Shown: positions 28,534 through 37,900 of the stretch, one piece after another | Numbering within the stretch: the stretch's first letter is position 1 | Layout: every line of letters starts with the position of its first letter | Assembly (NCBI GenBank): GCA_963822825.1 | Contig: CAWGIW010000012.1 | Location: 124,001 to 188,000 of the forward strand | Length of the DNA: 64,000 nt | Source of the DNA: JAWWPY01 sp963822825 | GTDB taxonomy: Bacteria > Actinomycetota > Actinomycetes > Streptosporangiales > Streptosporangiaceae | Direction of reading: 5' to 3' | Translations under genes and position numbers: made by a program | The notes under the pieces: generated by a model | What the model was told of the DNA's origin: nothing | What the model saw: only the letters and a program-made list of their open reading frames with translations | The model's database searches: none

Positions 28534-29432
28534 GGGCTTGCCTCCCACAGGTTGGTTAGTGAGGTCGCAAGGTCACGGCGTGGCGTCCAGCCCAGATCCT
28601 CGACGGCGCGAGTGATGTCGGCCTGCTGCCATGGTATGTCGGCCGAGCGGGCCAAGCCCTGCGCGTCCTCGCGTACCGCAGCAGTGCAGCCGCTGATCGC
28701 GAGCAGCTCTTTTACCATCGCGCGCACCGGTATCCCCCGCCCACTGCCGATATTGAGCACCGGGTGAGGCAGTTCCGGCGCGATTACCGCGGCGAGCACC
28801 GCGTCGGCGACGTCGCGGGCGTCGACGAAGTCTCGCACTGCTTCCAGTGATCCGAGCCGCACATCGGTACCGTCTGTGAGCGCCTGGCGCAACTGGGCCA
28901 CCAACCGGCCAGGCAGGCTGGTCGGCGGTGCGCCCGAGCCGACCGGGTTGAAGACGCGCAGCACCACAGCATCGAGCCCGCCCGCGCCGGCCAGTTCCAC
29001 CAGCCGGGTGCCGGCCAGCTTGGTCGCCCCGTACATGGCGGCGGGCTTGGGCACCGTCCGCTCGGTCACTGGAACACCCGGCTTCGCGCGCCCATACTCG
29101 GCCGCGGATCCCAGGTGGACGAGCCGGAGCGGCGCCGGGGTCAGCAGCATCGCCCGCACCAGCGTGTACGTGCCGTTGACGTTGGCCGCGACCAGCGCAT
29201 CCGGGTCACCCACCGTAACTCCGGCGCAGTTCACCACCGCGTCCGGAGCCACATCCGCGAGCATCGCCGCTATCCGGCCTGGGTCGTCCTCGGCCAGGTC
29301 TACAGGCTGGTGGCGGGGTGAATCAGCTAGCTCGGACCGGCCCGCTGTGACGACGTCCAGCCCGGCGGCCGAGGCCCGGTGCCGCACATGGGCGCCGAGG
29401 AACCCGCTCGCACCGATGACCAGGATGCGCAT
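28530..29432 (-). CDS. NAD-dependent sugar epimerase/reductase (SDR)
   Basis: 300-aa extended SDR. GASGFLGAHV (NAD-binding), VNCAGVTVGD, HLGSAAEYG, YGATK (catalytic Tyr/Lys) and RVFNPVGSG. Similar to GDP-sugar or dTDP-sugar reductases and UDP-hexose 4-epimerases; the substrate is undecided. It starts 4 bp after the nucleotidyltransferase stop and its own stop overlaps the Sph3-like copy A. In this cluster it most likely helps supply an activated amino sugar. Confidence 0.78.
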   Translation of the reverse strand: MRILVIGASGFLGAHVRHRASAAGLDVVTAGRSELADSPRHQPVDLAEDDPGRIAAMLADVAPDAVVNCAGVTVGDPDALVAANVNGTYTLVRAMLLTPAPLRLVHLGSAAEYGRAKPGVPVTERTVPKPAAMYGATKLAGTRLVELAGAGGLDAVVLRVFNPVGSGAPPTSLPGRLVAQLRQALTDGTDVRLGSLEAVRDFVDARDVADAVLAAVIAPELPHPVLNIGSGRGIPVRAMVKELLAISGCTAAVREDAQGLARSADIPWQQADITRAVEDLGWTPRRDLATSLTNLWEASP

Positions 29433-29436
29433 GAGT

Positions 29437-30154
29437 TCAGGTTTCCCTCAGCAGGCTTCCCCGGATGAGGCCGAATTCGGCGTTGGCGCGGTCGTAGTCG
29501 TCGGGGCGCCCGATATCGAACCAGTACCCCTTGAACGCGTAATCGCTGGGGGGAGTGCCGCGGGCTAGCATGTCGAGTACCAGCTCGTCGAACCCGAAGG
29601 GCAGGCCCGGGGTGTAGTGGGTGAGCGCGCGCTTGCTGCACGCGTAGACACCCATGCTGACCCGGTAATCGATCGTTGGCTTCTCGGTGAACTCGGTAAC
29701 CTGGCCTTCATCAGTGGTCAGCACCCCGTAGTCGATCCGTACCTGGCGTTCATACGTGGCCACGGTGAGCGACGCGCCCGTTTCCCGGTGCTGCCTGAGC
29801 AGATCCGCGTAGTCGATGTCGGTGAGCACGTCGCCGTTCATGATCAGGAAGTGCTCAGGCAGCCGGTCGAGGATCCGCAGCACCGGGCCTATGGTGCCCA
29901 GCGGCTCTTCCTCGGGTGTCGGTGTAGTCGATGTCCATGCCCCACCGGCTGCCGTTGCCGACGTAGGAGCGGATGAGCTCGCCGAAGTGGCCGATGGCGA
30001 GGGTCACGCGCTGGAAGCCGCACAGGGCGAGCTGGCTCAGCACGATTTCCAGGATCGAGTACTCATCGCCGATCGGGACTAAGCGGCTTGGGGAGCGTTG
30101 TGGTGTAGGGCGGAGCCTGACGCCTTTGCCCCCGGCAAGGATGACCGCATGCAT
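29437..30154 (-). CDS. Sugar-1-phosphate nucleotidyltransferase (frameshifted)
   Basis: About 238 aa when bridged. Starts MHAVILAGGKGVRLRP (nucleotide-binding GGxGxRLRP), then VPIGDEYSILEIVLSQL, GHFGELIRSYVG, and after the indels HFLIMNGDVLTDIDY (metal Asp), ERQVRIDYGVL, EFTEKP and GYWFDIGRPDDY. The pattern is that of glucose-1-phosphate thymidylyl/uridylyl- and mannose-1-phosphate guanylyltransferases. Compensating indels occur near 30090-30110 and 29900-29935. Both flanks are coherent, so the gene is probably intact in the organism. It provides the NDP-sugar for the downstream enzymes. Confidence 0.75.
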
Positions 30155-30169
30155 GGTGTCTCCGTTAGC

Positions 30170-31176
30170 TCACTCGCTGTAGTCATTGGGGTTGTAGCGG
30201 GCCAGGTTCGCCTGGCTCCAGGAACCACTGGATGGTCCGGCGCAGGCCCTCGTCCCGGGTGCAGCGCGGCTCCCAGCCGATGCGCTCGCGCAGCTTCGAT
30301 GCGTCGCAGACCAGCCGCATCACCTCGGAGTCCTTGGGGCGAAGCCGCTGGGCGTCCTCGACGATGTCGGCCTCCACGCCCATGAGCGCGGCGATGTCCT
30401 CGGCAAGCTGGCCGATCGAGACGTCCGCGCCGGGGCCGACGTTGAACAGCTCGCCGAGCACCGCCGACGCCGGGGCCTCGCCAAGCCGCACGAACGCCTG
30501 GGCGGTGTCGGTGACATAGGAGAAGTCGCGGGTCGGGGCGAGCGCGCCCAGCTTGAGCTGCCGGGCACCCGCCGCGAGCTGGATAATGATCGGCCGGAAT
30601 GACGGCGCGGGCCGACTGGCGGGGGCCGAACGTGTTGAACGGCCGCAGCGTCACCGCTGGTGTCCCGAAACTCAGGTAGTAGGACTCGACCAGCTTGTCG
30701 GCGGCGATCTTGGACGCCGCGTACGGCGACTGGGCCTGCAGCAGGTGCGCCTCGCTGATCGGGACGGTCCGGGCCGTGCCGTAGGTCTCGCTGGTCGAGG
30801 TGTGCACCAGGCGGGGGGTCCGGCAGGCGCGCACCGCCTCCAGCACGTGCAGCGTGCCGATCACGTTGGTGTCCACGAACGACCGGGGCGCCGAGTAGGA
30901 ATACGGGGACCGAGACGAGCGCGGCCAGGTGGTACACGACCGACTGCGCCCTCGACCAGCGTCGCGCACCGACGCCGGGTCGCGCACGTCGCCGAAAACC
31001 ACGTCGACCTGGTCCAGGACGTCGGGTGCCAGCGCGTCCAGCCAGCCCTGCGAGCTGTACATGTTGTAGAGCACCATGGCCCGTACCCGGTGTCCCCGGC
31101 GCACCAGCGCCTCGACCAGGTGAGAGCCGATGAAACCTTCGGCCCCGGTCACCGCGACTTGGTCCGTCATGGTCAC
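30170..31176 (-). CDS. NAD-dependent sugar epimerase/dehydratase (frameshifted)
   Basis: About 335 aa when bridged; extended SDR. MTMTDQVAVTGAEGFIGSHLVEALVRRG, VVFGDVRDPASVRDA, SVPYSYSAPRSFVDTNVIGTLHVLEAV, HTSTSETYGTA, SPYAASKIAADKLVESYY (catalytic Tyr/Lys), LRPFNTFGPRQS, then in another frame LGELFNVGPGADVSIGQLAEDIAALMG and DEGLRRTIQWFLE. Indels lie near 30905-30960, 30590, 30545 and 30200; after the last one the protein would end ARYNPNDYSE with stop at 30170-30172, 15 bp before the next start. It probably supplies UDP-GalNAc or a related sugar; similar epimerases accompany Pel and galactosaminogalactan genes. Confidence 0.75.
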
Positions 31177-31230
31177 TTCCCCTCTCTAGGAAACGTTTGG
31201 GTGGGATTGATCCGCTATGCACACGGCGGT

Positions 31231-32732
31231 TCAGCAGGCATGTCGCACGGCTCTCCCCAGCACGAAGGCGGCGTAGCCAGCCAGCACCAGGAGTAGCTCG
31301 GTGCACGTCACGATCTGCGCGGGCACCCCTAAACCGCGGCAGGCGACTTCTACGGCCAGCGCTACCGCGCATGCGACCAGGGGGAAGATGCGGCTGCCGA
31401 AGGCCTGGAGCAACAGCGCGATGAACATGGCTCCGCCCAGCGCGATATAGGCCGCCACCTGTGGCAGCAGCGTCCAATGCGGCCGGATGAGCTGGGTTTC
31501 GGCAGCGACCGCGATCACGGCGGCGGTCAGCAGCACCGCGGCGGCCAGGTACTGCAGCAGTGCGCTGAAGAGCAGCAGCCGCGACCGTATGGTGAAAGCC
31601 CGCAGCTCCCGCGTCGTGCGCAGCAGCCGCTGCGTGCGCCGCCGGAACCAGATGAGCATCCACTCCGCCGCCCCCATGCTGAGCGCCAAGGGCAGCGATG
31701 CGAGCAATGCGCCCGTATTCGCACCCCGGTGGCCCGGCAGGCCCACCGCGACCGGGAGCACCAGCAACCCGGCGGCGACCAGCCCGAACCCGGCGCTCGG
31801 CAGCGCGCCGCGCACGTCCGCCGCCACGAGCAGGTGGCCGGCCGCAGCCCGGTCCGCGCACGCCCGCTGCGACCCCGGCCGAGAAGACCAGCTTCCTGGC
31901 CGGCGCGCGCCGCGGCGAGCCCAAGCCCCAGCAGCGGCGTGGCCGCCAGCGCACCCCAGACCGCGTACTCCAGCTGCGCTGGCCGGCCAAGGATGAGAAA
32001 CACGGCACTGCCCAGCACGCCGGGCGCGAGCACGACCAGGAGCAGTCGCTCGGCGCCGAGAACCATGAGCACGGTGGCGCCCAGCATGTAGGCGCCCAGT
32101 CCCACACCGAAGACGAGCGCTGGGATGTGCATGTGCCCCACCAGGGCCGTTGCCGCCATGGCGAGGGCAACCGCCGCCGTCCCGGCGACCATGCCGACCA
32201 GAAGCAGCCGGGCGGCCTGGGCCGGATCCCCCCGGCCCAGGCGGACGTAGCCGAGGTAGGCGAGCCCCTGGCTCAGTGCCCATGAGGCTAGTAACGCGAC
32301 AATCAGGGCGCTGAGCACACCGCGGCCGGCCAGCAGCCCGGCGGCGGCCGGGAAGCAGACGGTCGGTAACCCGTAGAGCAGGCCATGCAGGGCGGGCCGG
32401 AGCTTGCTGACCTGCCACGGATCCGGGACCGGCTCGGGTTCGGCGGGCCGCCGGGGAACCCGCCGGTACATCTCCTCGGCCAGCGCGAACACATCGGAGA
32501 CGCCGTAACGTTTCCGCACCGCCTGGTCACTTAAGCCGTCGAACTCCAGTGCGCTGGAGATCTCCAGCGGGTCGACCGCGGACTCACACACCAGGACGAA
32601 CTGTTCGCACAGCTCCTCGACGTCGCGCGGCCTGAAATCCTCCGCCGGGGCGGCCATCGACCGCCGCCTGGCCCCATTCGGGATCGGGTGTCCCTGGGGC
32701 TCCTCCCGAACCGGCACAGTGGGCGCGCTCAT
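31231..32732 (-). CDS. Multi-pass membrane protein coupled to pelF (one frameshift)
   Basis: About 500 aa when bridged. A cytoplasmic head of about 95 residues (DVEELCEQFVLVCESAVDPLEISSALEFDGLSDQAVRKRYGVSDVFALAEEMYRRV), then about twelve hydrophobic helices. One indel near 31870-31905 splits it between LGLGLAAARAG and VAADVRGALPSAGFGLVAAGLL. I do not recognise the family: it lacks the IGFELRK start of classical PelG. Position (ATGA overlap with pelF at 32732) and topology suggest it is the export or assembly partner of the PelF-like enzyme, as PelD/E/G are in Pel systems. That role is inference. Confidence 0.6.
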
Positions 32733-34216
32733 CCCACGGCCTTCCACGGCAGCAGGTCGTCTAGCTGATCATCGGGGTCCGGTTCTGGCGGCGCGGTCGG
32801 CAGCGGACGGCCGGCACCGAGGAAGTTGTAGATCTCGTCGAAGGTGTTGATCGCGCTGTCGACGGTGAAGTGCTCCAGCGCGCGAGTGCGAGCTGCGGCG
32901 CCGAGGCGGTGTCGGAGCCCGGCGTCCCGCAGCAAGGTCAGGCAGGCCTGGGCCATGAGCGCTGGGTTCCGTGGCGGCACGACCAGGCCCGTGTCGCCGA
33001 CCGCTTCTGTGACCCCTCCGACATCGGTGGCTACGCAGGTCCGGCCGCAGGTCATTGCCTCTATCAGGCTGTACGGGAAGCCCTCGGAGACGCTGGATAG
33101 CACGACGATGCGGCCAGCGTCATAGGCGTCACGGATGTTCTCGACCCGGCCCTCGAACGTCGCCATCTGGCCGATGCCGAGTTCTGCCACCAGCGCCTGG
33201 CAACGTTGCAGGTAGGGCTCCCGGCCCTTGGGTGGCGAGCCGAACAGGCGCAGCCTGGCCTCGGGCATCTCGCGGTGCACCAGGGAAAACGCACGCAGCA
33301 ACGTTTCCAGGTCCTTGATCGGGTCGATGCGTCCGACCCACGAAATCACCGGCGCCTCGGGTTCACCGGTGAGAGCGGGAAAGTTGGCCGGGTCCACGCC
33401 GTTGTACACGGTGCGGATATGCTGCGGCCGCGCGCCGAGCTTTTCCTCCCAGCGCCGGTTGTAGACATTGCCAGGAGTGATCGTTTCCGCCTCGCTGTAG
33501 CCGAGCGCGCACAGGCGCCGCATGAACCCGAGATGGAACGCCTTCACCGGCCACCGGTACGGGCTCCTGCGGTTCTGCATGTACTGCTCACGCAGATATA
33601 CGCCGTGCTCGGTGACCAGCATCGGCATGCCGTACTGCCACTTCGCCGCCAGCGCCGGCAGCACCCCTAGCCCGTTGGTTACCGCGTGGCCGATGTCCGC
33701 CTCGACTGGTGGGTACGACAACGGGCGAAGGGAGTGATCCAGCAGCTGCATCGCGCTGACCGCGTCGTGTAAGCTCGGCGCGGTCTGCTCTGAGTCCGAC
33801 CACCGGCCCCGCCAGGCCTCGCTGAGCAGCCGCACCGCCTTCTCGCTGCCCAGGCCGGCGCTGAGATTCCCGCGCTGGGCGTATTCGAACAGCTCGCGCA
33901 GCACGTCGCCGAAGCGCGGCTGGGCCTGCGCCGAGGAGTCGAGTAAGACCTCGACGAGCTCGCGCAGCAGGCGGAACGGGAGCACATCCCGGCGGCCCAT
34001 CGCGCGCCTATTCGGCGGGGGGCCCCAAAGCAGCACCTTGACCATCGAGGTGACGTTGTCAGGCAGCGACCACACGGTTTGCTCGGCGTCGGTCGCCACC
34101 ATGGCCACTAAGTGGAAATCGTAACCAGGCATCCCACGGATGAGCTGGTCGCACCACACGCTCACGCCGCCGAACCCGAAGGGATAGGTACCTTCGGTCA
34201 TCATCGCTATCTTCAT
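32729..34216 (-). CDS. pelF: PelF-family GT4 glycosyltransferase
   Basis: 495 aa. The start MKIAMMTEGTYPFGFGGVSV is the PelF hallmark, followed by the DUF3492-type N-terminal domain (CDQLIRGMPGYDFHLVAMV...), VTEHGVYLREQY, TPGNVYNRRWEEKLGA and VYNGVDPANFP. The GT4 donor domain reads ISWVGRIDPIKDLETLLRAF and SVSEGFPYSLIEAMTCGRTCVATDVGGV. PelF is the cytoplasmic polymerase of Pel, a partially de-N-acetylated GalNAc/GlcNAc polymer, and uses UDP-GalNAc. First gene of a minus-strand operon with membrane protein, epimerases, nucleotidyltransferase and Sph3-like proteins. This start codon is well placed; upstream lies a non-coding region. Confidence 0.85.
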   Translation of the reverse strand: MKIAMMTEGTYPFGFGGVSVWCDQLIRGMPGYDFHLVAMVATDAEQTVWSLPDNVTSMVKVLLWGPPPNRRAMGRRDVLPFRLLRELVEVLLDSSAQAQPRFGDVLRELFEYAQRGNLSAGLGSEKAVRLLSEAWRGRWSDSEQTAPSLHDAVSAMQLLDHSLRPLSYPPVEADIGHAVTNGLGVLPALAAKWQYGMPMLVTEHGVYLREQYMQNRRSPYRWPVKAFHLGFMRRLCALGYSEAETITPGNVYNRRWEEKLGARPQHIRTVYNGVDPANFPALTGEPEAPVISWVGRIDPIKDLETLLRAFSLVHREMPEARLRLFGSPPKGREPYLQRCQALVAELGIGQMATFEGRVENIRDAYDAGRIVVLSSVSEGFPYSLIEAMTCGRTCVATDVGGVTEAVGDTGLVVPPRNPALMAQACLTLLRDAGLRHRLGAAARTRALEHFTVDSAINTFDEIYNFLGAGRPLPTAPPEPDPDDQLDDLLPWKAVG

Positions 34217-34952
34217 GCGGGCCGCCTGCTGGCTGGCCTGGCCGGGTGGAGAGCGGCAGATGACGTAGCTCCGGCGCGCCCGCGCTGGCCGTCGAGGCCG
34301 GAACGGCGGGGCAGAATCGCGGCTTCACCGCCCCCCGGGGGCGACCCAAAATTCATCGGGTGGCCACGTTTATTAAAGACACGTCGCGGTCCCCAGCGAC
34401 AAAGTTTTCATGGCACAGACGTATGCAGTCCATGTCCCCCTTGCCCCCCCAATATAGTACGTTCTGCCGAGACATTCATCTAAGGATCAAGTGCGTCCGA
34501 ACCCGTCCAAAGTTGCCAAGCAGACTGTAGACGTCCACCGGGTCGTCGCGGATGACGTTTCCGTGACTTCCGTTACATTTTAGTTATAATCTTTGGCGCC
34601 TACCCTCACCAAAGCCAGACAACCATGGCCTGGGGGCAAGGCAACCATGGCCTGGCTTGGCCGCTGGCTTTTGGGCGCTGAGCCGCCCGCGGACCTACGG
34701 CTGCGGATCCGGCCAGACGAGCCGGCCCGTCCGGCCCCTATCGAGGAGAAGGTCTTCGCGGCGCCGCACGCACCGGAAACTCCCGCGAAGGAGATCGGGT
34801 AACAGCGGGGACTATCAGGCCATTGCCTGAAAGGCCACCCCATGCCGCACAAGGACCGATGCTCGAGCGTCACGAAGATAGGCATTTGTAGGTGTATGGG
34901 CGTGTTGTGTGGTCTTGCCGTATGGGGCTTGCCGCACACGTCCGGTGTTCAA
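34217..34952. other. AT-rich intergenic region upstream of pelF
   Basis: Mostly non-coding. The stretch about 34365-34600 is clearly AT-richer than its surroundings (TTTATTAAAGACACG, CAATATAGTACG, TTACATTTTAGTTATAATC) and probably carries the minus-strand pelF operon promoter. One short possible gene (34647-34802) lies inside. No riboswitch fold that I can recognise. Confidence 0.4.
34647..34802 (+). CDS. Possible 51-aa small protein
   Basis: ATG 34647 with GGGGGCAAGG about 7 bp upstream opens a 51-aa frame: MAWLGRWLLGAEPP, then LRLRIRPDEPARPAPIEEKVFAAPHAPETPAKE. Amphipathic start and charged, proline-rich tail; no known family. Listed because composition is protein-like and the ribosome site is reasonable, but it could be chance. 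Confidence 0.3.
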   Translation: MAWLGRWLLGAEPPADLRLRIRPDEPARPAPIEEKVFAAPHAPETPAKEIG

Positions 34953-37900
34953 TTAGGGCCGCCGCCTGGCACCAGCCCTCGGCTGGGCTCCCCGGTGATC
35001 GCTGCCGTCGGCGGCCCATCCCGGCGTGCCGTGCAGTTCGAGCAGACTAGGCGGCCCCTGTCCCTGGCCTACGCCAATCTTGAGGGGCCGGCCGGGGAGC
35101 GCGGCGCACCCGATGATGGGGTAGTTCCCGATCCAGCAGGCGACCTCTGTGCCCGTGACCAGGTCCCACACCCGCACCGATCCGTCATCGCCGCCGCTCA
35201 CGGCTAGATCGCCGTCCGGGCTGAGCGCGACGGAGAACACCTGGCGGGTGTGGCCGGTGAGGATGGCCCGCTCACGGCCGGCGGCGAGGTCCCACACCCG
35301 CACGGTCGCGTCGCCGCTGCCGCTGACGGCTAGATCGCCGTCCGGGCTGAGCGCGACGGAGAACACCTGGCGGGTGTGGCCGGTGAGGGTGGCCTGCTCG
35401 CGGCAGGCGGCGAGGTCCCAGACCCGTAGTTCGCTACTGCTGCTGCTGACCGCGCGGGTGCCGTCGGGGGTGACGGCCACGGACCACACCGGGCGGGTGT
35501 GGCCGGTGAGGGTGGCCTGCTCGCGGCCGGCGGCGAGGTCCCAGACCCGCACTGTCCCGTCGCTGCCGCCGCTGACCGCGCGGGTGCCGTCGGGGGTGAC
35601 GGCCACGGACCACACCGGGCGGGTGTGGCCGGTGAGGGTGGCCTGCTCGCGGCCGGCGGCGAGGTCCCAGACCCGCACTGTCCCGTCGCTGCCGCCGCTG
35701 ACCGCGCGGGTGCCGTCGGGGGTGACGGCCACGGACCACACCGGGCGGGTGTGGCCGGTGAGGGTGGCCTGCTCGCGGCCGGCGGCGAGGTCCCAGACCC
35801 GCACTGTCCCGTCGTCGCCGCCGCTGACCGCGCGGGTGCCGTCCGGGGTCACCGCCAGCGAGAAGACCCAGCCGGTGTCGCCGGCCGGCGTGGCTTGCTC
35901 GCGGCGGGCGGCGAGGTCCCAGACCCGCAGCGTCCCGTCGTCGCCGCCGCTGATCGCCCGCATTCCGTCCGTGGTGACGGCCACCGAGAACACCTGGCGG
36001 GTGTGCCCGGTGAGCGTGGCCTGCATCCGGCCGGTGGCCAGGTCCCAGACCCGCACCGACGCGTCCTCGCCGCCGCTGACCGCGCAGGCGCCGTCCGGGG
36101 TGACGGCCACCGACCAGACCCACCCTGTGTGGCCGGTGAGCGTGGCCTGCTCCTGGCCGGTGGCCAGGTCCCAGACCCGCAGCGTCCCGTCGCTGCCGCT
36201 GCTGACCGCGCGGCTGCCGTCTTTCGTGACCGCGACTGAGAACACCTCGCCCGTGTGGCCGGTGAGCGTGGCTTGCTCCTGGCTGGTGGCCAGGTCCCAG
36301 ATCCGTAATGTCCCGTCGCCGCTGCCGGTGACGGCGCGGGTCCCGTCCGGGGTGACGGCGACGGACCACACCGGGCGGGTGTGGCCGATGAGCGTGGCCT
36401 GCTGCTGGCCGGTGGCCAGGTCCCAGACCTCTACCAACGCGTCTTCGCTGCCGGTGACGGCGCGGGTCCCGTCCGGGGTGACGGCGACGGACCACACCGG
36501 GCGGGTGTGGCCGGTGAGCGTGGCCTGCTCCTGACTGGTGGCCAGGTCCCAGATCCGCACTGTCCCATCGTCGCCGCTGCTGACCACGCGGGTGCCGTCC
36601 GGGGTGACTGCTACCGCCCGCACCCAGTCGGTGTGGCCGGTGAGCGTGGTTTCCTCCTGGCTGGTGGCCAGGTCCCAGACCCGTACGGACGCGTCCTCGC
36701 CACCGGTCACCGCGCGGGTGCCGTCCGGAGTGACCGCTATCGCCCGCACCCCGTCGGTGTGGCCAGTGAATATCCGCTCGAGTGAGTTGGCACCGGGAGC
36801 GCCGATGGGGGTGACCGGCGCTAGCCAGGGACCAGCGCCGTTGTGGCTCAGGCCAGCGGCCCAGGCGGTAATGCCAGGATCAGGGTGGTCCAGCAGTCGG
36901 CTGGCGAGCCGAGAGCGGATCAGCGTGGGATCGGCGGCCAGGGATGCCGCGGACAGGCGCAGGGTCCGGAGAATCTGGCGGGTGAGCGGATCCCCGGCGT
37001 AGCCGTAGTCGGGAATCAGGTCGTACGGGTGCCCGTGGGTGAGGCGGGCCTGAATCCAGGGTGCGTCGGTGAGCACGGCGCGTAGCTCGTCGTTAAGGTG
37101 CGCGTCGTGGAGGTGACCGGCCAAGGTGCTGGCCAGATAGGGGTCGGCGGCCGAATCGGCCCATCCGCCTGGATAGCGGAGGCGGTAGCCGTCCAGCAGC
37201 CGGGAATGCGCGGCGCTGAGCCCACCGGCGCCGAGCCGGTCGCCCAGGACGTCGTATTCCAGGTCATGCGCGGCATAGCAGCCATCGCCCTCGGCGGTGA
37301 GCAGGGACCGGTCGGTGAGGTCGGCCAGCAGGCGGTCCACCTCATCGTCCGGCAACTCCGACTGCCACAGCGCCCAGGCGGCGTCGCGGGGAAACGGGCC
37401 ACGCCCGGCGAACACGGCCAACTGCCCGTACCGTAGCTGGTCGGCCTCGGGCAAAGCAGCAATGCTGGCCTCGATAACGCGGAACAGCGTCTGGTAGTCA
37501 TGGGCCGCATCCGGATCGTCCGCGGCCCGGACCGGGACCTGTTCGATCGATTCCGCCGCGTCGGCAAAGGACTGGCCGCGGCCGACCATCCCGCCCGCCA
37601 CGGCGACGCCCAGCGCCAGGTCGCCGGCCAGGGTGCACAGCGTCCGGGCCGCGTCCGGCAGCGTGGCCGGAGCCTGGTCCGTCCAGCGGCCGAGCAATTC
37701 CAGGGACTGCTCCCGGGTCAGCCTGCCCACCAGGATCCCGGTGGCCCCGACCGTCGCCGCCAGCTGGGCCAGGCGGGTGGTGAACAAGACAGTGCAGGTG
37801 GGGGCTAGGCCGGTGAAGGCGTCCAGCACAGGCCGGTCCCACACGTTGTCCACTGCGATAAGCATCCGCTTGCCCCGTAGCGCTGGCGCGAGCTGGTCAC

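Noticed and set aside
26995..28548. Single 517-aa double-domain Sph3 fusion
   Set aside because: The linker region is out-of-frame sequence; the alternative frame gives the normal end of copy A followed by a GTGA start for copy B.
31231..32732. Naming the membrane protein PelG
   Set aside because: Topology and position fit, but the typical PelG N-terminal sequence is missing, so only a functional analogy is proposed.
35149..36785. Plus-strand frames over the WD40 region
   Set aside because: They mirror the WD40 repeat periodicity and contain no known domain; the minus strand encodes canonical WD40 motifs.
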